The notes under the pieces were generated by a model. It made no database searches, was not told the origin of the DNA, and saw nothing but the letters and a program-made list of their open reading frames with translations. Source: Desulfotomaculum nigrificans DSM 574 (GTDB taxonomy: Bacteria; Bacillota; Desulfotomaculia; Desulfotomaculales; Desulfotomaculaceae). Taken from it: 64,000 nt of DNA. This document shows, one piece after another, positions 57,698 to 64,000 of this stretch. Position 1 is the first letter of the stretch; each line of letters opens with the position of its first letter. Position numbers and translations under genes: made by a program. The stretch lies in the NCBI RefSeq assembly GCF_000189755.2, contig NZ_KI912183.1, positions 2,966,255 through 3,030,254 on the forward strand, in the 5' to 3' direction.

Positions 57698-58198
57698 TTG
57701 CGTTCCCTTGTGCTATTAGCCTTGGTTGTCTTAGCCCTGCTATTGCAATCCACCGTATTTGCTATTTTTCAGGTAGCTGGGGTAAAACCTGATTTGATTT
57801 TAATGCTGGTTGTATTCAATGGCTTCCTCCAGGGTTCCAGGGAGGGGGCTTTTTTGGGTTTTTTGGCAGGTCTGCTACAGGATTTTTTTACCGGCAGTTA
57901 CATTGGCCTCAATGCTTTAACCAAGATGCTGGCAGGTTACCTGGTGGGTCTGGCGGAAGGCAGGCTTTATAAGGAAAGCGTTGTTCTGGCTGCCATAATG
58001 ACCTTTCTGGCCAGTATAGTAAGCCAATTTGCATACTACATCTTACTGTTTTATCTGGGGATTCAGGTACCCCCGTTAATAGCTGTTTTACAGGTGATTA
58101 TTCCTACAGCCATCTACACGTCCCTGCTGGTACCTTTAGCCTATTGGAAATTCATGCGTTCTAATGAAAAGGGCTGGCTAAGATACCGCGAACCGTAA
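57698..58198 (+). CDS. mreD: rod shape-determining protein MreD
   Basis: 166 aa, TTG start directly after the mreC stop, with GGAGGGTGG upstream. Five to six membrane segments, with QVAGVKPDLILMLVVFNGF and FLAGLLQDFFTGSYIGLNAL typical of MreD. Membrane partner of MreC in the elongasome. Confidence 0.93.
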   Translation: MRSLVLLALVVLALLLQSTVFAIFQVAGVKPDLILMLVVFNGFLQGSREGAFLGFLAGLLQDFFTGSYIGLNALTKMLAGYLVGLAEGRLYKESVVLAAIMTFLASIVSQFAYYILLFYLGIQVPPLIAVLQVIIPTAIYTSLLVPLAYWKFMRSNEKGWLRYREP

Positions 58199-58226
58199 TT
58201 TGTGAGGTGTGGGGGAGGAGAGTTTT

Positions 58227-60203
58227 TTGGACAGGAAAAATATTAACAAAAAGACAAAAGTGCTCCTCTTTATTGTGTCTTCCATCTTTTTGGTTTTGGT
58301 AAGTAGGCTAGCCTACATGCAATTGATAGAAACCGAGCGTTTTGAAACTTTGTCCAAACAAAATCACATGCGGTTAAATCCCATTATCGCCCCTCGGGGA
58401 GAAATTTACGATAATCATGGCGTGAAGATTGTCGGCAATCAACCGGTGTATACAGTTTCACTGGTGTACCTGGGCCTTAAAAATACCGACCAGGTGGTTA
58501 ACCGGGTGGCCAATATCCTGGGTATGGACCCCAAGGTGATTATGGACAAATTAGAAAAACAGCAATTGCGCCTGTACCAACCGGTACGGTTAGCCACCAA
58601 TGTGCCTCTGGAGACTGTCACCGCCATCGAGGAACAGCGGTTGGATTTGCCAGGTGTGGTCATTGACGTGGAACCCATCCGCTCATATCCCTTCGGCTCC
58701 ATGCTGTCCCATGTGCTGGGCTATGTTCAGGAAATCAAACAGGACCAGTTAAAAGCCAACCAGGATAAGGGTTATAACCTGGGAGATATGTACGGCCAGG
58801 ATGGGTTGGAAAACTCCTTTGAATCTGTTTTGAGGGGTGAAGACGGGGCCCGGCAGGTGGAGGTGGATGCCCAGGGCCGGCCGGTGCGGGATCTCGGCGT
58901 AAAGGAACCGGTGCCGGGGAACAACCTGCACTTAACCATTGATACCAAGCTGCAGCAGGTGGCTGAACAATCCCTGGAACGCCAAGTACTGGCCATGCGT
59001 AGGCAGGGATATGAGGCCAAGGGCGGGGCCACGGTGATGATTGATGTACGCACCGGTGCCATCCGGGCCATGGCCAGCTACCCCACCTATAATCCGTCCA
59101 TTTGGATTAACGGGTTAAGCCAGGCTCAATGGGAAAATTTACAAAAAAGCGGTGCTTTACCCAATCGGAATCTGCAGCTTTACCCGCCGGCCTCTACCTT
59201 TAAAATGGTGCTGGCGGCGGCAGGTCTGGACACCGGTAAAATTACCGCCAACTGGAGTATCTCTGACCCGGGACATTATGTATTCGGTAACAAAACCTTC
59301 AATGACTGGGATCCCAGGGGACACGGCCGGGTCGATGTGCGTAAAGCCATTGCCCAATCCTGTGACACCTTTTTTTGGACCTTGGGCCACCGTCTTTTGG
59401 GGGTAGAAACCATCGGTAAGTATGCCCATATGTTTGGGTTGGGAGAAAAAACCGGCATCGAAATTCCCGGTGAACCGGCCGGCGTGGTACCCACACCTGA
59501 GTATAAATACAAGCGTAACAAGGCCTTTTTAGATGCTGTCTACGGTCCTAAATTTAAGGCCATTGAGGAAAAATACAAGCCTTTACTGGCCAGCGCCACT
59601 GACCCGGCCGAGCGGGAGCGGTTGGAAAAGGCTAAGCAAAAGGAGATCCAGGCCGTGGAGAAGGACCGTAACCAGTATACCTGGGACCTGAACTGGCAGG
59701 TTTACGATACCTTGAACATGTCCATCGGGCAGGGTTATAACGCCTATACACCTTTACAGGTGGCTAACTATATCGCCACCATTGCCAACGGGGGCACCAG
59801 GTGGAAACCATACCTGGTGGAAAAGATCACCCGCCCGGACGGTAAAGTAATCCAGCAGTTTAAGCCGCAAAAACTGGGCCAGGTTAGTATTAAGCCGCAG
59901 GATATGAAGGTTATTCAAGAAGGTATGCACATGGTCACCACTGTGGGTACCGGGGCTGGTGTATTCAGAAATTTCCCTGTTCAGGTGGCCGGTAAATCCG
60001 GTACCGGCGAGGTTGCCGGTCACGACAACCATGCCTGGTTTGTGGCCTATGGTCCCTTTGACAATCCGGAAGTGGCCGTAGCCACGGTTATTGACTATGG
60101 CGGTCACGGTGGTTCGGCGGCCGGTCCTGTGTGCCGGGATTTGCTGGCAGCATACTTCGGCGTTAAGTCTGTGCCGCAGCAAACCGGCTACTCTCCGGAA
60201 TAG
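58227..60203 (+). CDS. mrdA: penicillin-binding protein 2, elongasome transpeptidase
   Basis: 658 aa. N-terminal membrane segment (LLFIVSSIFLVLVSRLAYMQ), a PBP dimerisation domain, and a transpeptidase with active Ser in PASTFKMV and the KSGTGEVAG motif. The frame opens at GTG 58209, but the GGGGGAGGAGAG site lies downstream of it, so TTG 58227 is the start. It cross-links side-wall peptidoglycan. It ends the mre operon. Confidence 0.93.
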   Translation: MDRKNINKKTKVLLFIVSSIFLVLVSRLAYMQLIETERFETLSKQNHMRLNPIIAPRGEIYDNHGVKIVGNQPVYTVSLVYLGLKNTDQVVNRVANILGMDPKVIMDKLEKQQLRLYQPVRLATNVPLETVTAIEEQRLDLPGVVIDVEPIRSYPFGSMLSHVLGYVQEIKQDQLKANQDKGYNLGDMYGQDGLENSFESVLRGEDGARQVEVDAQGRPVRDLGVKEPVPGNNLHLTIDTKLQQVAEQSLERQVLAMRRQGYEAKGGATVMIDVRTGAIRAMASYPTYNPSIWINGLSQAQWENLQKSGALPNRNLQLYPPASTFKMVLAAAGLDTGKITANWSISDPGHYVFGNKTFNDWDPRGHGRVDVRKAIAQSCDTFFWTLGHRLLGVETIGKYAHMFGLGEKTGIEIPGEPAGVVPTPEYKYKRNKAFLDAVYGPKFKAIEEKYKPLLASATDPAERERLEKAKQKEIQAVEKDRNQYTWDLNWQVYDTLNMSIGQGYNAYTPLQVANYIATIANGGTRWKPYLVEKITRPDGKVIQQFKPQKLGQVSIKPQDMKVIQEGMHMVTTVGTGAGVFRNFPVQVAGKSGTGEVAGHDNHAWFVAYGPFDNPEVAVATVIDYGGHGGSAAGPVCRDLLAAYFGVKSVPQQTGYSPE

Positions 60204-60234
60204 CAGCCAATTTGTCTAATTATCTCAGAATATC

Positions 60235-60257
60235 GGGGCGTATAGCCCCTTTTTTTT
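60235..60257 (+). terminator. terminator of the mre operon
   Basis: GGGGC (60235-60239) and GCCCC (60245-60249) around GTATA, followed by eight T residues. Confidence 0.85.
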
Positions 60258-60330
60258 ATCCATCTTTAGAAGGATTTGGTTATTTGGCGTAGAATTCAAA
60301 TTAGCATTGGTAATGCAGGGGGTAAGTATT

Positions 60331-60756
60331 TTGACTAAAGAGACAGTCAATAATTCATCTACACCAAAGCCGTCGGTGGAAACCAGTTTTCCCCTTGATC
60401 TGGAGGGACTGGTGGACGAAAACACCATCCTGGTGCAACGAACACTGCGTTCAGGACAAAGTGTTTATCATGACGGCAATGTAGTAGTACTGGGGGATGT
60501 GAATCCGGGGGCGGAGGTTGTGGCCTCTGGTAATGTTATTGTGATGGGTGCCCTGCGGGGGGTAGTCCATGCCGGAGCTAAGGGAGACAGTGACGCGTTA
60601 GTGCTGGCCTTTCGCTTGAGACCGACCCAGCTGAGAATTGCCAACCACATTACCAGGCCACCGGAAGATGAGTCATCTGACCCCGAGTATCCTGAAATGG
60701 CTCGGATAAAAAACGGTGTAGTAACCATAGAGACCTTTAACACACAAATGAGGTAA
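60331..60756 (+). CDS. minC: short MinC (C-terminal domain only)
   Basis: 141 aa from TTG 60331 after AGGGGG; TTG 60307 is also in frame but has no ribosome site. Residues about 20-110 form the MinC C-terminal beta-helix (GQSVYHDGNVVVLGDVNPGA, ASGNVIVMGALRGVVHAGA) that binds MinD. The usual N-terminal FtsZ-inhibiting domain of about 100 residues is missing, since the start lies only about 80 bp after the previous terminator. It is followed by minD and minE. Confidence 0.88.
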   Translation: MTKETVNNSSTPKPSVETSFPLDLEGLVDENTILVQRTLRSGQSVYHDGNVVVLGDVNPGAEVVASGNVIVMGALRGVVHAGAKGDSDALVLAFRLRPTQLRIANHITRPPEDESSDPEYPEMARIKNGVVTIETFNTQMR

Positions 60757-60823
60757 GGAAATCGCTGTTATTTTAGGAAAGATTCGGGAAATGTGATAGT
60801 GCATAGTAAGGGGGACATTAAAT

Positions 60824-61618
60824 ATGGGTGAAGTTATTGTAGTCACTTCCGGTAAGGGAGGGGTTGGCAAAACCACCACCACGGCTAATATTGGGACAGG
60901 CTTGGCCTCTTTGGGTAAAAAGGTTTGCCTGGTGGATGCCGATATCGGACTGCGTAACCTTGATGTTGTATTGGGATTAGAAAATAGAATTGTTTACGAT
61001 ATTGTTGACGTCACCAGCGGCGTCTGCCGGATCCGGCAAGCCCTGATTAAAGACAAGCGGTTTGAGAGCCTGCACTTGTTGCCGGCAGCCCAAACCAAAG
61101 ATAAAACGGCTGTCAGTCCGGAACAAATGAAGGAACTGTGTGCCGAGCTGAAAAAGGAATTTGATTATGTCATCATTGATTGCCCGGCAGGTATTGAGCA
61201 AGGTTTTAAAAACGCCATTGCCGGGGCGGACCGGGCCATTGTAGTAACCACCCCGGAAGTGTCAGCAGTGCGGGATGCTGACCGCATCATCGGCCTGTTG
61301 GAGGCCGCTGACCTGAAGGATCCCAAATTGATTATTAACCGCCTGCGGCCCAAGATGGTGAAGCAGGGCGATATGATGAGCATTGATGACATGATTGAGA
61401 TCCTGGCCATTGATTTGCTGGGTGTGGTGCCGGAGGATGAATTGGTTGTAATCACCACCAACAAAGGTGAAACGGTGGTACGGGATGAAAAATCCCAAAG
61501 CGGCCAGGCCTATCGCAACATAACCCGTCGCATCTTGGGAGAATCAGTGCCTTTAATGAATTTAGAAGAATCAAGCGGCTTTTTTGGCGCTTTAAGGAAA
61601 ATGATTGGACTGAAGTAG
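60824..61618 (+). CDS. minD: septum site-determining ATPase MinD
   Basis: 264 aa. Deviant Walker A GKGGVGKTTTTANIG, DCPAGIEQGF and a C-terminal amphipathic membrane helix (GFFGALRKMIGLK). It recruits MinC to the membrane and oscillates with MinE. ATG after AAGGGGGA. Confidence 0.96.
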   Translation: MGEVIVVTSGKGGVGKTTTTANIGTGLASLGKKVCLVDADIGLRNLDVVLGLENRIVYDIVDVTSGVCRIRQALIKDKRFESLHLLPAAQTKDKTAVSPEQMKELCAELKKEFDYVIIDCPAGIEQGFKNAIAGADRAIVVTTPEVSAVRDADRIIGLLEAADLKDPKLIINRLRPKMVKQGDMMSIDDMIEILAIDLLGVVPEDELVVITTNKGETVVRDEKSQSGQAYRNITRRILGESVPLMNLEESSGFFGALRKMIGLK

Positions 61619-61633
61619 AAAGGGGGTACCGGA

Positions 61634-61912
61634 GTGTTAGATTTTTTAAGCAGGGTTTTTGGCCGTGATTCAACCAGCAGCAAGAATGTGGCCAAAGAAA
61701 GACTTAGACTGGTATTGGTACACGACCGGGCCAATGTTTCACCTGAACTACTGACGTCCCTCAAAAATGACTTAATCAAGGTTATTTCAAATTACATGGA
61801 AATAGACGAGAAGGCTCTGGAAGTAAGCCTGGACAGCAGCGAGGACCAGGTAGCCTTAGTCGCCAACATACCGGTGAAGAGAATGAAAAGAAGCGTGAAA
61901 AGTCCGGCCTAA
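61634..61912 (+). CDS. minE: cell division topological factor MinE
   Basis: 92 aa, GTG after AAAGGGGG. The N-terminal amphipathic LDFLSRVFGRD, then SKNVAKERLRLVLVHDRANV and LKNDLIKVISNYMEIDEKAL match MinE. It triggers MinD ATP hydrolysis. It follows minD by 15 bp. Confidence 0.94.
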   Translation: MLDFLSRVFGRDSTSSKNVAKERLRLVLVHDRANVSPELLTSLKNDLIKVISNYMEIDEKALEVSLDSSEDQVALVANIPVKRMKRSVKSPA

Positions 61913-61913
61913 A

Positions 61914-61945
61914 AACAGGAGGTGCGAAAGCACCTCCTGTTTTTA
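61914..61945 (+). terminator. terminator of minCDE
   Basis: Perfect 12-bp arms AAACAGGAGGTG and CACCTCCTGTTT around CGAAAG, then TTTAG. It overlaps nothing else. Confidence 0.88.
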
Positions 61946-61949
61946 GGCT

Positions 61950-62215
61950 GGGGTATTTCTCTTGGGTACCGCTGTTCGCTATTCGCCTATGGGGTATTTC
62001 TTATGGGTCCTGTTGTTAGACTATGTGGTATTCCTCTCGGGTCCTGTCGTTAATATACAAGTATTCCTTGCAGGCCTAGTTACTAAGCGGCTGGGTCTAT
62101 TTTATTGGCTCAAGGCCTTATATAGAACCAAACCTGTCAAGTAACCAAAAGCGAAAAGCGAAGAGCGAACAGCGAATAGCCTGCCCGTAAGCCTGTGCCC
62201 CAAAGTTTCCCCCTT
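61950..62215. repeat. long imperfect palindrome of iterated units, copy B
   Basis: Left-arm units begin GGTATTTCTTATGGGTCCTG and carry GGTCCTGT at 62006-62013 and 62040-62047. The right arm holds degenerate reverse units. The outer parts GCTGTTCGCT (61971-61980) and AGCGAACAGC (62164-62173) are inverted. Its centre matches copy C well, for example TGGCTCAAGGCCTTATATAG against the sequence at 63661. A 60-codon ORF in it has no ribosome site or coding character. Confidence 0.78.
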
Positions 62216-62270
62216 CCGTTTTCTCATGCAGTATTATATAATCTAAAGGTTAGGGGGTGAATGAAGTTTT

Positions 62271-63512
62271 ATGGTGGACAAACGGTTTATTAGGAGCCTT
62301 GATTATACACTGGTTATTGCTGTCCTTTTAATTATCTGCTTTAGTTTGGTCATCATCAGCAGTGCTACCTTGGTTAGCAGCCCCAAGGATATTCGGGCGC
62401 ACCAGGAAATGTTAAATAATAACGTATCCGGGGTAAATAGCGGCAACACCGTCGACGAACCCCTGAGCGTAACCATTGCTAAATACAGTAAGGTTTTATT
62501 TAGTGAATTTGTCAAAAAGCAGATTCTTTGGTTTATTCTAAGTTTATTTTTGGTGCTGGGGATACTGTCAGTACCTTATGAAGATTTCCGACGCCACCGG
62601 AAAACAATATATTTAGTCAATATTCTTTTACTATTGGTGGTTTTATCACCCTTAGGTCATAGCGCCAAGGGTGCCACCAGGTGGATTAACCTGGGGCCCT
62701 TTTTGCTGCAACCTTCGGAATTTGCCAAACTATTTATCATCATTACCTTTGCCGACTTCTTAACCAGAAGAGAGGGTAAATTAAATAATCTGAAAGAGCT
62801 GCTGCCCTGTTTTGTCCATATCGGTGTTCCCATGCTGCTAATCCTGAAACAGCCGGATTTAGGTACCTCACTGGTGTTCATTGCGATTATGTTTGGAATG
62901 CTGTTTGTGGCCGGCGCTAACCCCAAATTACTGGCCACCCTGTTTTTTGGCGGCCTGGCGGTCGGTATAACCTGGGTATGGGCGCACTTCCAATTTGGCC
63001 TGTGGATACCTATGAAGGAATACCAACTGGACCGCCTGCTGGTTTTCCTGGACCCATGGAAACAGTGGCAGGGTGCCGGTTATCACGTGGTCCAGTCCCA
63101 GATTGCCATTGGTTCTGGTGGCTTAACCGGTAAGGGCATCTATAACGGCAGCCAGAACCAGCTCAACTTCTTACCCGAACAACACACCGACTTTATCTTT
63201 TCAGTGGTAGGAGAAGAACTGGGCTTTGTCGGTGTGACGACACTATTGCTCTTGTTCTTCATTGTTTTATACAGAGGGATTCGCATCGCCTCCCAGGCCA
63301 GAGACTTAAACGGTGCCCTGCTGGCCACCGGAGTAGTATCCATGCTAACCTTTCATATTTTAATTAACGTGGGCATGGTTTCCGGCATCATGCCTGTAAC
63401 CGGTGTGCCCTTGCCATTGTTCAGTTACGGCGGCAGCAGCATGTTTACCAATATGTCGGCCATTGCTGTTTTGTTAAATGTGTATATGCGAAGGCAGAAG
63501 ATAGTGTTCTAA
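62271..63512 (+). CDS. rodA: rod-shape/elongation glycosyltransferase RodA (SEDS family)
   Basis: 413 aa, about ten membrane segments. SEDS signatures GATRWINLGPFLLQPSEFAK, LKQPDLGTSLVF and the C-terminal GMVSGIMPVTGVPLPLFSYG. It polymerises glycan strands with PBP2. An extra loop of about 40 residues between the first two membrane segments (about 33-75) is longer than usual. ATG after GGGGGTG. Confidence 0.93.
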   Translation: MVDKRFIRSLDYTLVIAVLLIICFSLVIISSATLVSSPKDIRAHQEMLNNNVSGVNSGNTVDEPLSVTIAKYSKVLFSEFVKKQILWFILSLFLVLGILSVPYEDFRRHRKTIYLVNILLLLVVLSPLGHSAKGATRWINLGPFLLQPSEFAKLFIIITFADFLTRREGKLNNLKELLPCFVHIGVPMLLILKQPDLGTSLVFIAIMFGMLFVAGANPKLLATLFFGGLAVGITWVWAHFQFGLWIPMKEYQLDRLLVFLDPWKQWQGAGYHVVQSQIAIGSGGLTGKGIYNGSQNQLNFLPEQHTDFIFSVVGEELGFVGVTTLLLLFFIVLYRGIRIASQARDLNGALLATGVVSMLTFHILINVGMVSGIMPVTGVPLPLFSYGGSSMFTNMSAIAVLLNVYMRRQKIVF

Positions 63513-63800
63513 GTGGTATTCCTTTGGGGGCAGCTGTTAGCCTTTAGGGTATTCCTTACGGGTCCTGTTGTTAGATTAAGGGATATTCCTTTGCGGTCCT
63601 GTTTCTAGTATTCGGGTATTTCTCGGGGGTCCAGTCACTGAGTGGCTGGACCTTTTCAGCTGGCTCAAGACCTTATAAGAAACCAGGCCCGTAAGGCCAA
63701 CAACAAGACCCCAAGGCCTTACCCCTAAGTCTAAAAGCCAAAAGCCAATGGCCAACAGCTAACAGCCGCCCCCAAAGAAACTCCCATAAGCCAAGTAGAG
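63513..63800. repeat. long imperfect palindrome of iterated units, copy C
   Basis: Left-arm units begin GGTATTCCTTACGGGTCCTG, with GGTCCTGT at 63561-63568 and 63595-63602. The central part resembles copy B (TGGCTCAAGACCTTATAAGA at 63661 on). The right arm is rich in GCCAAAAGCC-type words complementary to the left end (GCAGCTGTTAGCC against AACAGCTAACAGCC). It contains no gene. Confidence 0.78.
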
Positions 63801-63804
63801 CTTG

Positions 63805-63832
63805 TCATATTTGTCCCTCCCCGTCATATACT
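63805..63832 (+). promoter_or_regulatory. candidate sigma-E-type sporulation promoter
   Basis: TCATATT (63805-63811) and CATATACT (63825-63832) with a 13-bp spacer resemble the mother-cell sigma-E consensus of Bacillus subtilis. It lies about 50 bp before the last gene of the window. Confidence 0.5.
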
Positions 63833-63881
63833 GTAGTAATCATCGGACAGCTGTAAAGAAATACCCTGGGAGGGACAGGAA

Positions 63882-64000
63882 ATGAAAATCGGAAGAATTA
63901 GTTTTAGCAAGTTTAAAAAGAAGCGGATGGAACCCCTGAACACTTACTATAACCCCGACGACTGGGCTTCGGCTTACAATTACAGCAGTCGCTGGCGGCG
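63882..64000 (+). CDS. start of a gene cut by the window edge
   Basis: ATG after GGGAGGGACAGG. Only 39 codons are present: a basic start (KIGRISFSKFKKKR) followed by a Tyr/Asn/Trp-rich stretch. In related genomes a SpoIVFA-like M23 peptidase often follows rodA, which would fit the sigma-E-like promoter. Nothing in the visible residues proves it. Confidence 0.6.
   Translation, partial: MKIGRISFSKFKKKRMEPLNTYYNPDDWASAYNYSSRWR

Noticed and set aside
61962-62144. 60-codon ORF in repeat copy B
   Set aside because: It lies entirely within the repeat, has no ribosome site and is not preserved in copies A or C.

Overview
The window reads as a chromosomal segment of a spore-forming, anaerobic Gram-positive of the Clostridia, most likely Peptococcaceae (Desulfotomaculum/Desulforamulus type). 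This is inferred from two GerA/GerB/GerC germination receptor operons, CwlD, LonB, T-box leaders, a persulfide-handling cluster, DUF4321 beside maf, and the maf-radC-mreBCD-PBP2-minCDE-rodA order. Shine-Dalgarno sequences are strong, TTG and GTG starts are common, and most operons end in clear intrinsic terminators. No phage, plasmid or CRISPR region was seen.

Layout. 1-3.4 kb: tandem T-box leader and a TrpXYZ-like ABC importer. 3.4-11 kb: a GAF-GGDEF-HD-GYP protein, lgt, several very small membrane ORFs, cwlD, a secreted DUF2680-like protein, and a lipoprotein metallo-beta-lactamase with DUF3006 and DUF378 proteins. 11-14.2 kb (minus): arsR, CoA-disulfide reductase-rhodanese, tusA and dsrE, plus a winged-helix protein. 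14.3-18.6 kb: sbcDC. 18.7-19.7 kb (minus): azlCD. 19.9-21.2 kb: IS30-family copy 1. 21.4-21.8 kb: tRNA-His, Gln, Lys, Leu. 22-30.8 kb: tig, clpP, clpX, lonB, lon, engB (protein quality control). 31-39.5 kb: two tandem germination receptor operons with different gene orders. 39.5-41.8 kb (minus): an FAD oxidoreductase and an orphan solute-binding protein. 42-47 kb: Val T-box, valS, a lone HicB-like protein, folC. 47-51.7 kb: a sigma-54 activator and, behind a sigma-54 promoter, a split UxaA dehydratase and a KdgT permease. 51.7-53 kb: IS30-family copy 2, inverted relative to copy 1. 53.4-64 kb: rex, DUF4321, maf, radC, mreBCD, PBP2, minCDE, rodA and the start of another gene behind a sigma-E-like promoter.

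Most genes are ordinary core genes. The less ordinary items are: (i) three copies of a long imperfect palindrome built from iterated units of about 34 bp (25.54, 61.95 and 63.51 kb); (ii) two near-identical 1323-bp IS30-type elements with 13-14 bp target duplications, in inverted orientation around about 30 kb of core genes; (iii) a tandem T-box leader whose second unit lacks stem I; (iv) a self-contained sigma-54 regulon for an unidentified hydroxy-acid; (v) a MinC with no N-terminal FtsZ-inhibitory domain; (vi) a 22-codon ORF overlapping the start of cwlD.
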